Positions 1 to 10,500 of a DNA stretch of 64,000 nucleotides are shown one piece after another. The translations under genes were made by a program, and so were the position numbers. The notes below the pieces were generated by a model. The model was not told the origin of the DNA. It saw only the letters and a program-made list of their open reading frames with translations, and searched no databases. Source of the stretch: Phaffia rhodozyma (Eukaryota; Basidiomycota; Tremellomycetes; Cystofilobasidiales; Mrakiaceae); the NCBI GenBank assembly GCA_014706385.1, contig JACGZH010000003.1:1939501-2003500 (forward strand). Direction: 5' to 3'. Numbering within the stretch: the stretch's first letter is position 1; each line of letters opens with the position of its first letter.

Positions 1-1756
1 CATCCTGCTCCTTCCTGGCGATTGCCTGATGGGCTTGACTGAGCAAGAACAGTCCGTTGGCAGCCTGACTAGCAGCAACTTGTCCTTGTTGGAGATAGCG
101 GTCTGTTGGAGGGACGCCACCATTGTGGTGGGACAACGGAGCCGGCACCGGAGAGGCTTGGTGGAAAGGTGGGTGGCCGCCGGGACCAGCTTGATGATTG
201 GAGTCAGCCATATGGGATGAAGCATTAAGGTAGGACTGGGAGTGATGCGATGCGTTCGGACCATTCAAATCGGCGTGGGCAGCCGGGGGAGGTCCGGAGG
301 TAGCAGGGGCGGCAGCATTGGTCGAATTCTTGATGGCATCTGCCTGATCATTCTGAATAACTTGCTGGACATGTGTCTTGGAATCAGTTGAGGGGCGGTG
401 GGAAAAGTAGTCGTCCGACGAATCCTTGCCGGCCGGAGGAGCCAACGGACGGGATGATTGGGAAGCATTTTGTGGGCCATCAGTAGAGGTCTGACCGGGT
501 GCAGTTGGAGGGAAGGGCTGAGAAAACTGTTGGTGTTGTTGCTGCTGTTGTTGCTGCTGTTGGCTGCTCAGATTGTTCAAATGATTCATCATCCCGTTGA
601 AAGTGCCGGGCGTCATCACCGAGTTTTCCTCATTCGACTGGGAGCTGGCCATCGTGTTGGCCGCTCCCGCGGTGGCGTTGGTGACCATGGCGAGGAAGGC
701 AGCCGTTCCAGGAGAGGGAGGCGGAAAACTAGTCGGTCCGCCCGACATGGGTGTCATGCCTGTCCCTGGAGTCAACCCGGTGCGGACAAAGTTGTTACAA
801 TCAAAGTTGAGAGCATGTGAGACCAAGACGCTCGACGCAGGTGTAGTCTGGCTCTTTGACAGAACGGATGGCGAGATGGGATCACCCCGGATGGATGAGA
901 TGGCGGGTGTGTTGAGCGGCCATTTGAACGGATCGTCCTCTCCGAGAGGTGTGGTGATCTGGCTGACGCTTGGGAGAACGGGCTGAGGGACGGAAGACGT
1001 TCCGTTGTAGGCGAACGGGGAGAGCCTGTCGGACGAGAGATCAGGAGGTGATCGTCTGGACGCGACGGAAGATGCGCCGTAAGATGACTTCGAGGTTGAA
1101 AACGACTGCTCAAACGGGTTTGGTTCAGAGTCCAACTTGGATCGGGTCCTTTCATGAAAGCCGGGAAATGTCGGTCGGACGGCACGGCTAAACTGGACGG
1201 TCGCATTGGATGTGAACGTTCCAGGCGGGGATGCCTTTGTAGACGATTCATCCGCCGGTGGATTGGCCGGAGGCAAAGAAGCGGGAGGAGACAGAGAATT
1301 GGATTTTGACGCGTCCGAAGGCTTGACGTCAACGAGGTCTTCTGGCTTTACATCCGACGCGTCTTCTTTTTCTGACCCTGGTGGCGATCCGACAGAAGAT
1401 GCACGCGGGATCACTGTTGGCTCGTCGTTGGTGGAGGTGGGCACACCTGCGGCCAGTGTAGGTGAGCCGCGTGTAGTATCATCAGCTGAGAAGGATGTGA
1501 TGAGTAAGGAATCATATCAAGCGGGTGAGTGGACCGGGAGTGAAAGAGAAAACCAAAGAAAAAGGCAACAGATGGGATGGCGAAGGTTAGCATATGTTTG
1601 TGTGTGTTCATTGACCGGATGTGACCCAGCATTAGTATAACATGAAGAGAACAAAGAAGTGACCCGAAAGGAGAAAGAGGAACGAAAAGAAGGAAGGGAA
1701 GGGAAAAGAGAGAAAAAGGAAGAAAGAAGCTAACCGATGAGAGATTTATCGACCAT
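1..1756 (-). CDS. atf1: Atf1-like bZIP stress transcription factor, 5' part (C-terminus beyond window)
   Basis: Two exons can be read: 1735-1756 (ATG at 1756) and 1485 down to the window edge, joined over a 249-nt intron (GTTAGC donor, CTCAG acceptor). The visible product is about 502 residues. It is rich in Ser, Pro and Asn, with a Gln run near 520-560. Two blocks match the conserved N-terminal regions of fungal Atf1/Aft1 proteins. The first is an HRA-type block around residues 95-240, containing EPNPFEQSFS and later DDPFKWPLNTP. The second is an OSA-type block with the motif GLTPGTGMTPMSGGPTSF. In this family these regions modulate stress response and recombination activity of a C-terminal bZIP that binds CRE sites and acts under a Sty1/Hog1-type kinase in the nucleus. 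The bZIP would lie left of the window, so DNA binding itself is inferred. No frameshift is seen in the visible part. Confidence 0.82.
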
Positions 1757-2318
1757 CCGTCAAAACCAAAGGGAAATAAAGAACAAGAGATGGATACCAA
1801 ACGACGAATGCTGACGAACAGACTGACGTGTGTGGTGATGTTGTCTGTTGTGTTGTCTGTGTTGTGGTGCTCTGACCTGGATCAGTCGGGTGACGAAGTC
1901 GGGGGAATGAAAAGTGGAGTCGATGGGAAGGAATGATGTTTAGGGGGCTGCCAGATGACGGTGCTCTGACGCACGGATCGCTTTTTTTTTCGCCTTTTTT
2001 CTTTTTTGAATTCCTTCTCGGTTCAACGCCTGGGCAGCCCTAAGGGGCGCTGTTCCGTGGTCGGACCCTTATTCAGCAACCTTAGGTAAGCGTTTTCCCA
2101 TCGGAACCCTAACCGGGCATGTGAGTGGCCATCGGTGTTTGGTTCGAGTGTATGCTTCCCCGGATGTATGCTATTTGTGTACATGTTCCTCTCAGCATGT
2201 GGTGTTGTTTCCGTCTGGTACGTTCCGGCAAACCGAAAACACAGTTGTATACACACAGAAAAGGCAGACGCCAAGAACACAATCCACACATAGCCCAATC
2301 GAGGAAGCTCCGCCCGGA
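1757..2318. promoter_or_regulatory. Upstream region of the Atf1-like gene and 3' flank of the membrane-protein gene
   Basis: No credible gene is seen. A CRE half-site TGACGT lies at 1824-1829, about 70 nt before the Atf1-like ATG. A T-rich tract lies at 1980-2010. CCCATCGGA at 2097-2105 runs directly into a telomere-repeat-like AACCCTAACC at 2105-2114. Small open frames here overlap on both strands and lack coding character. Confidence 0.5.
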
Positions 2319-3515
2319 TCATTCATCTCCAACCCATCGCTCGGCTAGCTCACCAAGCACAGGTAGGTAGAACCGTTCGAGACCTCGGTTCGCGTCCACA
2401 AACGCCCGGTAGGCCATGAATACTACCAGGCCAAACGACCCAAAGCTGATGACCGACTGAAGCCAGTACGGAAAGATCAGCTTGAGAAAGAAGTGGAGGA
2501 GTAATAGTGGTGTCGTAAGAAGGGCAGATTGGTAGGCTGTTCCGTGAGAGGTAGAGAGAGGACAAGAAGAAGTCAAAGTAGAAAACGAGGATTGAATACA
2601 TCGCTCGGCTGGGTGCCTTGGGAATGAGTACAAAGACAACGAACCATGGAACCGGACAAAGTCATTCGTTGTCTCGAGAATTAACAGCAACACCGCTATT
2701 TCGGTTAATCATCAAAAAGTCTCCTGTTCATCAGCACCACGCCTATACGATCACGACCGCAGGAAGAAACAAGAGGAGGAAAGACACCGTACCCGTCAAC
2801 GGGCCCAACAGATAAGTCGCCCCAGCCTCGAAATCTACTCTCCATCCGAACCGAGTCTCCCACGAGTTTGCCGTACCACCTTCCTCGGCGACAGAATAAT
2901 TTGGGGCTTGACCGTTCCCTCCAGAGTAATGGGCCGAGCTTGAGCTGGCTATCGGTCCAGATGGCTGCACAGAAGAATACGATTGGGCTGGTGGTTCTCA
3001 CGCACACATAAGCATATACACACACACACACACGCATCGACGACGTTTTGATTTGATCAGAAGGCCTCCGGCATCTCGTCAGTACATTCCACGGATAAAA
3101 ATGAGAGAGCCAGGCAAAGACAAACGAGACAAACAGTTGGTTGACCCTCCAGATTGATAGTTCGTTCCACCTGCGCCGGCACTAGTAGCAAAGAATGAGC
3201 TCGCGTCCCGGTTGAACCACGGTCGTTTCGGCTTGTTCTTTCCCTTCCCTCCAGGCAAGTCATCCTGAGGAGGTAGATCAGGCGGCGGCTGATCTGAAAT
3301 CAGAGTAGAGATCAGTTTGCGAATCGCCCAGACAAAGAATCCCAAAGCCGTCGGAAGAGACCGAAAAGAAGCGACAGAAACAGACGAGATGGGAAAAGAG
3401 TGAGACAGAGAGAGAAAGGACGATCAGCACTCGAATCCTTTCCTTCTTTTGCCGAGGATCCCACCCATTCCATCAAAGCGACAGAACGATCAAACTTACA
3501 AGGAGCAAATGACAT
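2319..3515 (-). CDS. DUF4870/UPF0132-like small multi-pass membrane protein
   Basis: Five exons resolve cleanly by phase: 3500-3515, 3135-3293, 2793-2987, 2645-2695 and 2319-2536. They give 639 nt, or 212 residues. The N-terminal half is soluble and Gly/Ser/Pro-rich. From about residue 110 comes a typical membrane block: WETRFGWRVDFEAGATYLLG, then a hydrophobic helix leading into LILETTNDFVRFHAYQSALL and further helices, ending ELAERWVGDE. The order (amphipathic entry, helix, conserved ND.VRFHA.QS, two more helices) is that of the fungal UPF0132/DUF4870 family. The function of that family is not established, so I assign none. The tiny first exon codes only MSFAP plus one base. The gene is divergent from the Sds3-like gene across a 441-bp promoter. 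Confidence 0.8.
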
Positions 3516-3956
3516 CGGATTCAATCAAGAGTTTTCTTCCCTTCTCTTTTCTTTCTCTTTACAGAACTTGACTAGAGGAACAAACGGAGAGGACGTCGAA
3601 AGATGAGACCGGACCAACAGATATTCTCTTGACTGGACGAGACAAGACGCAACGTCGCAGAGGTCTTGGACAAAGCGCAGTCGATTATTCTTACCATGCA
3701 TCGCGTCTCCTTTTCTCATCACGCTATTTATTTATCCACGCGCTTTTCTCTCTTTCCCCCTTCTGCCCCGCCCGTCCGGTTCTATAGCTGGGAAAGAACA
3801 AACAGAACGGCCTGCATCAAGCAAATCCTTTCGGATACTCCCACCTACTATTCTTGATCGCTACATTCCTGATCCATCACGCATCCCTCCTCATCTCTCT
3901 TTCTCTTGTTCCATCCCGTACCCGCATCTCTTGCAAAGAAAGAAAACATCCAGAGG
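3516..3956. promoter_or_regulatory. Bidirectional promoter between membrane-protein and Sds3-like genes
   Basis: This is a non-coding stretch of 441 nt between two divergent start codons. It is CT-rich toward the Sds3-like gene (3840-3905), as is common for fungal core promoters. I see no clear TATA box or known operator. Confidence 0.5.
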
Positions 3957-5707
3957 ATGGCAAGTCGGACATCAGAATTGAACGGTCCTAACCCTGGGAG
4001 TCAGCCGGAGAGTAAGCGTGATAAGAAACGAAGAGAATGGGTCGACAAGGTAGAGGCGAAACACAAGGAACGAATGGATGATAGAGATCGGTTCGTGTTT
4101 CCATTCTTTCTACATCCTATCCTAAGAATATTCCCTCTCTCTATCTCTCTCTCTGTTCCCGACCCTTCTCTCTTCTTCCATATCTATTTTTTTTCTTGAT
4201 AGAGTGTCAGAGAGCGCCTTCCAGAGTCATCCGGCTCGCGGTCTCTTCTACTCCTTGGAGATGAGGCAACCCGGACGGGACGAGAAACATAAAGGAACAT
4301 ATCTGCTCAGCAGAGATCGTCCTGTCGAGATTTACGGCAGTGAAAGTGTGCTTGTTTTTTGAGAGTCTCCTCTCAAAGAGGATGTAGAGATGAGGAGCTT
4401 TCGAGACTTTCTCTAGGAGATCTATATCGGCTTACTTTGAAGGATGGTGGAAGAGCATCCAAACAAATCCTTACATCTAAAACTGATCATATCGGTTTGC
4501 TCTCTCTTCCTATACACACATATGGACACGCTCTCACAGGATGTATATCGACACCCATCAATCATTATCTCATCTGGCATCCTCACTCCTTCCTTTGCCT
4601 CCGACGTCCCAGTCGTATCTCCTTTCGCTCTACCTGCTTACACTCGAGCGAGACGCCCTGCTATCTCAAGTGGAGATGCACCATGAATACCGACTCGAAT
4701 CCAGTCGGAGACTGTTTGAGCTCGAGAAAGACCGGCTAGAGGAAGAGTATCGAAAGGCAAAGGAAGGTGCGAAGAATCTCCTGTTGGACAAAGTAGAGGA
4801 ACGCAGGAAGCGGCTCAGAGAGGAAAAAGACGGAGGCGACGGTTCAGGTCAGTTCTTTCCTTCGCCTTTCTCGTTCTCCAATCTTGTTCCTAAGCACAAA
4901 CTGATCGATCGTGCTGAACTACCATCGTATCCATTCTAAACATCCAAATCTTCAGACCTTCACTCGTTCTCCCCGCTTCCTCCCTTGAACAGCGCGAGCT
5001 CAGCCGGCCACCATTCATCTGCCGCCAACCGAAAGCTTCGTCCGTCTAGACATCAACACGCGTCTGCTCTCGACAGCGCCCTCCATCTTCCGTTCACATC
5101 GCTCCCTCTTTCCGGCTCCAGTGCCGTCAACGGCACGTCTTCATCCAGCTCATCCTCCGCTCCCGGCACAAATAGTGCTGGATTCTCCATCCTGACAGAT
5201 GAAATCTTAGCCCCACCCGCCCATCTATCGTTATCAATCTTGTCCCACCCGTCGCTCTCGAAAACGTCGTCTTCAGCAAACATCTTCAATTCATCTCTCG
5301 GCAACGCCGGCCATCCCACAGGTTCCTCTTCATCCGGTTCATCCAAGAAAGCCCGAAACTCATCAAATTCGAATAACCACAACTCTAACGGGTTCGCGAA
5401 CGGACATCCGGATGGGTCCGGCAATGGCCAAAACCCAACGTTACCAGGGAACGGGATGTTTGACAAAACTCCACCGTCCTTCACTTCTTCCACCGGGTCA
5501 TCTCTCGGTGGAGGAATCACCGAACAAATCTACAACTACGTGCCTGGGAAAAGTTTGGCGGACCTGGGAAAGCTGGTGAAGACGAGCGAGGCAGAGGTCG
5601 ATTGGGATCTCGATCAGATCAGAAGATCCTGGAAGGGGGGCGTGCTCGCTCCGAACGGTAGAGGAAGAAGAGGTGCAGCCGTCAGGGCTGATGCCGGCTG
5701 GCGATGA
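3957..5707 (+). CDS. SDS3: Sds3-like subunit of an Rpd3/Sin3-type histone deacetylase complex
   Basis: The start ATG at 3957 opens a charged segment, SKRDKKRREWVDKVEAKHKE, in exon 1 (to 4090). The diagnostic part is a coiled-coil-like Sds3 block in the exon ending at 4847: LERDALLSQVEMHHEYRLES, then FELEKDRLEEEYRKAKEG. The last exon, 4956-5707, joins in phase. It carries a Ser/Asn-rich linker and ends near IYNYVPGKSLADLGKLVKTS, as Sds3 proteins do in their C-terminal half. Sds3 family members stabilise the Sin3-HDAC corepressor in the nucleus. The exon or exons between 4200 and 4600 are not resolved. A plausible one runs from 4202 to about 4350, with KHKGTYL corresponding to the family's GT.PEYL segment. 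The assignment rests on the coiled-coil block and the tail, not on a full alignment. Confidence 0.72.
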
Positions 5708-6010
5708 TCTTGATTTGCCTCGATCTGCGTGCGCGTGCCTGAGTACGCAGAGAGGCGGAGAGGAGAAGCTCTTATCAGGGCAGCATGGGCCTTGGCTGTA
5801 TTTCTGTATATACATGTATTCTCTTCATTTCAGTCATTTCCTTGTTTTTCTTCTTGTTTGTCTCTGTCCCGGTTTAGAGCATATGTAGGCGCATTCATAG
5901 TTCGAAACGAGGGATGGAAGGGAGGGGGAGACGAAAGACATCAGAGGTCATATATCAAGGGAGAAGAACAAGAGATAAGCAAGCGACCGAGACATGTAGC
6001 CCTTTTCTCT
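5708..6010. other. Convergent intergenic region (3' flanks)
   Basis: About 300 nt lie between the stop codons of the convergent Sds3-like and Cue1-like genes. The content is T-rich then purine-rich. No gene or structured element is recognised. Confidence 0.5.
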
Positions 6011-7248
6011 TTAGAACTCTTGTGCTTTCGCCTTCTTTGCGAGCAGTTTTCTATCAGATAAATGAAGAAAGGTCGGGTTACCATTCATGAAACAATTTCA
6101 TCAGTCGGTCTGTCATGACAGTAGACAAGGATGGAAGAAACGAAGCAAGAAGAGACATACCTCCTGGCTTCCAGGACCATTGCTTCCTTCCTCTTCTTTA
6201 AGCTGTCCTCCCGCTCCTTGGCCGTGCTCTCCCACTTGGCAGCGTTACTTCCTACAACTGATTGATTGTCGATTGGATCGACCTCATCCACAGCGCGCTC
6301 TTTTCCTTTAACGGAGCTCACTCTGGATTGAAGGTTGTATCTCTCGAGAAGCGTCGGCGTGGGTGTGGCATGAGAGGTTGTGGCGGATGAAACGTTCGCG
6401 TTGGGACGAGCAGGCGGATGTGAAGGTTCTGAAGCAGGGAACATGCCCGGAGGAGGCTACCGAAGAGGTCGAATTGATAGAGAGAAGATATGAGTATCCA
6501 TCAGACAGAGGCGATACGGAGCGACAGAGCTCGCTTAAAACGAAGATCAGTTAAAACAGACATACAGGTGGAAGAATTCCGGTAGTGAGGATCTTTTCGA
6601 CGGTTATCTGAGGGTTCCGGGTCTTTGAAAGGTCATACATGATGTTCTCTCTCGGAATATCCGGAAACGCAGATGACACAGTATCGACCTTTCATAAGAA
6701 GGTGACAATCAAAAATGAGGAGAGATAGAGAGGACCGGAGGGCATACAGAAAGTTGCCAAATGATGAAGGACAGAAAAACAGAATTAAAAGTGTCTTGCA
6801 GGTCAGCTTAGTCTGTTGACGCAAACTCGGCCGACAGACGGACAAACAACACGAACCATGGGTTCTGAAACTCCTCTCAAGATTCCCTGTCCGAAGACCG
6901 GTGGCCCGCTTGGCCTTACTTGAGTGGATGTCGCGCCTGGCGTGAAAGAGAGTCCGTGCCCAGGAAGAAAGGAAGAAGAACAAAGAGACAGAAGGTTGAG
7001 AGGTGTTCCATTGAAGACGACAATAAGATATCGCTATTCAATAGATATGATCGCAAGCTAGACAAACGTTTAGAGACCCAAGAGTATGCGACATATATGA
7101 CGGCGACTGCGACGATCTGAGAAGATGATCCATATTCGGTAAGTATATCTATTCCCTCTGCAATATGTTTCTGACGTGCAACAAACCAACTGAAGTACCG
7201 AAAACCGAGAAAGAATGGATCACTCACAATTCCGATAGCGTCTTCCAT
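6011..7248 (-). CDS. CUE1: Cue1-like ER membrane ubiquitin-conjugation cofactor (CUE domain)
   Basis: Exon 1 (7228-7248) codes MEDAIGI and splices in phase to IVAVAVIYVAYSWVSK, a single N-terminal membrane anchor. A CUE domain follows near 6580-6690: VDTVSSAFPDIPRENIMYDL, then ITVEKILTTGILPP. The C-terminus, in the exon up to about 6450, has WESTAKEREDSLKKRKEAMV then LEARRKLLAKKAKAQEF. This resembles the Ubc7-binding region (U7BR) of Cue1. In yeasts Cue1 recruits and activates Ubc7 at the ER for ER-associated degradation. Membrane anchor, CUE and U7BR in that order support the call strongly. The last intron (acceptor CTGATAG) and the stop at 6011-6013 are clear. The short middle exons between 6760 and 7050 are not fully resolved. 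The gene is divergent from the RecQ gene. Confidence 0.78.
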
Positions 7249-7561
7249 GCTGACTTGTAGAGGTACAACGGATAAGAATGAAAGATGAAGAAGATGAAGG
7301 AGATCGTGAAGGCGAGGGGAGTAACCTTTCGAACACGTCACACATACGCGTGCGCGCGCGTGTATGCGTAACCATTGGAGACGCGCTTCAGAGATGACCT
7401 ACTATGGAAATAGTCCCAACTCCAAGACGGAACCCACAGAGAAAGCAGCATATCCTCCCTCGAAACAGCGACACTCTCCACTCTGTTGCCCTTGGTTTGA
7501 TCGTAATAGACCCACAGGATTTTGACAAGAATTGTAGTACAGCCTCTTCCTGGCAGCTCTC
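7249..7561. promoter_or_regulatory. Bidirectional promoter with an ACGCGT box and Z-DNA-prone tract
   Basis: The interval between the divergent Cue1-like and RecQ start codons holds 30 nt of perfect pyrimidine/purine alternation at 7341-7370. Within it, ACGCGT (MluI cell-cycle box core) occupies 7346-7351. A reverse CCAAT (ATTGG) follows at about 7374. The box lies 210 nt before the RecQ ATG. Confidence 0.5.
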
Positions 7562-10500
7562 ATGTCCGAACAAGAGTTGTTCTACCGATCGGACGATGAG
7601 GGTCACCCGTCCGACTTAGATCCTGAACGGGAAGATCAGGTTCGAGAGCTACCTTTGGATTGTACATATCCTAATTTGAACACGGCTACTCAGGTAAGCG
7701 AACTTTCAGTCTGATATATATACTGATGAATACATTCGCCTGCGTGTTATACGTCTTTGGCTCAATCCTGTTTTGAACAACTACTCAGGTGGCAAAAAAC
7801 TTGATCCTCCCTCGATCGTTCAGGAGGTCGATCAGCGGTCAGGTTGACTGTCTCAGGTTAGTTCTTGAAATCGAAGAACAAGATACACCTCTCTAGAAAT
7901 GTGATAGTGAGCCGATAATATCTGACTCAATGCCCGATATCACCCTCGTGTATGTACAGAATTCTTCAAAAGAGTATGTCCAACTTTCTGCCGACCACCC
8001 ATACGGTGACGCGCCTCATCCCGCTAAGCGTCGCTTATCCCGTAACATCACCTACCTGTCTATTAGCTTTTATGAAAGAGTCGTTCCGAGGGAAACAGAA
8101 ATCCATCGTAGATGCCGCGGTCAGAGGAGCCGATGTTCTGGTCATTGCCCCTACAGGAATGGGAAAGGTTAGTTTCGTATGATCTGCGTTCAGTGTTCTT
8201 CAGATTAGATATACCGTATCAGGGACTTACTTCGAGACAGCTTTCATGATATAGAGTATGTGTTTCCAAGTTCCGGCATGTGCCGAGGAACATGGGGTCA
8301 CAGTTGTTATCTCACCTCTCTTAGCTCTTATGCAGAATCGTTCGTATATCTCTTGCGCTTAGAGAGACAAATCTACCTGGCACCAGACTGATTACTAGCT
8401 CCATACCCTCGGCCATGATGTTATAGAGGTTGCCCAGCTTCGAGAGCTAGGAGTCCCGGTCATGATGCTTACGTCCGAATCTACGTTCGCCCAGAAGAAG
8501 GAGGTGAGCGCGTCTACGTGCGCCTATGTTTCTGAGGACTCATATTCTTATGCGCGACCACACTTGTGAACATTCTTGGTTCTGTTTCTATTAGATTAAT
8601 AAAGATCTAGCTTCTGGTCATCCTCGGACGAGGCTACTTTACGTGACTCCGGAAACTTTCATGACCCCCCAATTCAAGACGAATCTGATGGTCGTATGGA
8701 AGCAGGGTGAATTAAATCGACTAGTCGTCGATGAGGTCGGTCTTATCTTCCCCAGTTTGATCTGATGATCTGAATACCAGAAGAATATTTGTCGTGATGC
8801 TGATGTAACCTTTATTATATCTATGAGGGAACAGGCGCATTGTATATCCGAGTGGGGTAAGTTGCTGTATTCAACGAGCGCGCATTCATCTAGTTCACTA
8901 AGATACATCTATCTGTCTATTTGTTCATGGTATGGCTATCAACCAACAGGTCCCACGTTCCGACCGGAGTACAGGGCTCTTGGGTCCTTCCGAGATCAGT
9001 TTCCAGATGTTCCCATTATGGTTAGTCTCCTCAAATCGACTTATGCTACTAACACGCTTTCTGTTACCCTGAGCTGACTTGATGTGACCTCCACGTTGTC
9101 TTCACCAAACATCACGTAGGCTTTGACGGCCTCCGCTACATCGTTCGTACAAGACGATATCGTCGCAAGTCTCAAGTTAAGTAAGGAACATCTATTCAAA
9201 TCGGTGGAGCCATTCAATAGAAAGAATCTCTACTACGAGGTAAGCTTCCAACCGCGACAATCCTCTCATCGATTCATTTGCTGATCGTTGGCTTTTTACT
9301 TAACCCTCTGAGGATGTATTCCTGTTGTAGGTTCGGTACCGACCGACTTCACTCGAGAATGACCAGACCAGGATCCAAGATCTTACGAACTTCATTCTGT
9401 CTTTCCAGAAGCGTGCACCTCCTATCACCAATGCTAACGGAGAACTCGAACCTCAACCTGTGTGCGGCATTGTTTATGCCCGAACCAAAGCAGCCTGTGA
9501 CTTTATAGCCGAGCAGCTTCGCAACAAAGGGGTTCGCGCAAAGTCCTATCATAAAGGTCTGAGCGCAAGCGTACTAAGGGATCATATGAAAGGATGGGTT
9601 GGAGGATCAGCATCTGGTGGAGCGATGTTAGAAGCAAGTACAGGGCTGGAGCAGTGGCTGGGAGTTCCAGGTAAAGGCCCTAAGGAGAAGACGAACGGAC
9701 AAGGGAAGTCTAGAAAAACTGCAGACGACAAACCAACGGAGAGAGTGGACGTGATCTGTGCTACGATCGCTTTTGGCATGGTAAGCGCATGACTCTGTCA
9801 AACTTCAAGTTAAATGGCGTACGAATCAGATAGACTTATGGCGAGCTTTGCTTTGGGCTTGATTAGGGGATTGATAAACCTGACGTCCGATATGTCGTCC
9901 ACTATGACCTACCTAAGAGTTTTGAAGGTGTGTGAGACCTGATCAACAGAAGCGCATTTTAGATTCCAGAGCCCTAATGATAGCCTTTATTGTCCACTGT
10001 AGGGTTCTACCAAGAAACCGGTGAGTCGTGCATTCACCACTGACTGGCTCCTGATCGCGTTGAATTGATAAGCTGACATCATACGAGCTCATCTTGACCC
10101 AGGTCGAGCCGGTAGAGATGGATTTGTGAGTATCAAGTTCTCCTTTATTTTTTTTATTTTTTTATTTTTGAAAAGTCATCTTTCTGATGTGATCCTTTCG
10201 ATCCTTTAGAACTCTAGATGTTTATTGTATTATTGTGAGTACTATTTCCATCACACGTGCATAGCATATACAAAACATTATTGATACAATGTGGGGTTCC
10301 CTTCATCATCATCTCAGCTCGGGAGGATTGCGCAAAAGTCGAGAGGCTTAGAGAAGCAGACGCGTCTAAGAGTAGAAAGAGGGACCCAGGAGGAGCCGTC
10401 AGAGGCCAAGATAGTTTAAAAGCTGTTAGTGATTTTCTTTCCTTTCTATTTCCTTCGAAATCATCACGCGAGTTAGGTTTAACACCTCAATTGTACCGGA

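Noticed and set aside
458..986. Overlapping plus-strand open frames of 120-129 codons
   Set aside because: They are antisense to the Atf1-like coding region, which shows family motifs in the minus frame; codon bias there explains the open frames.
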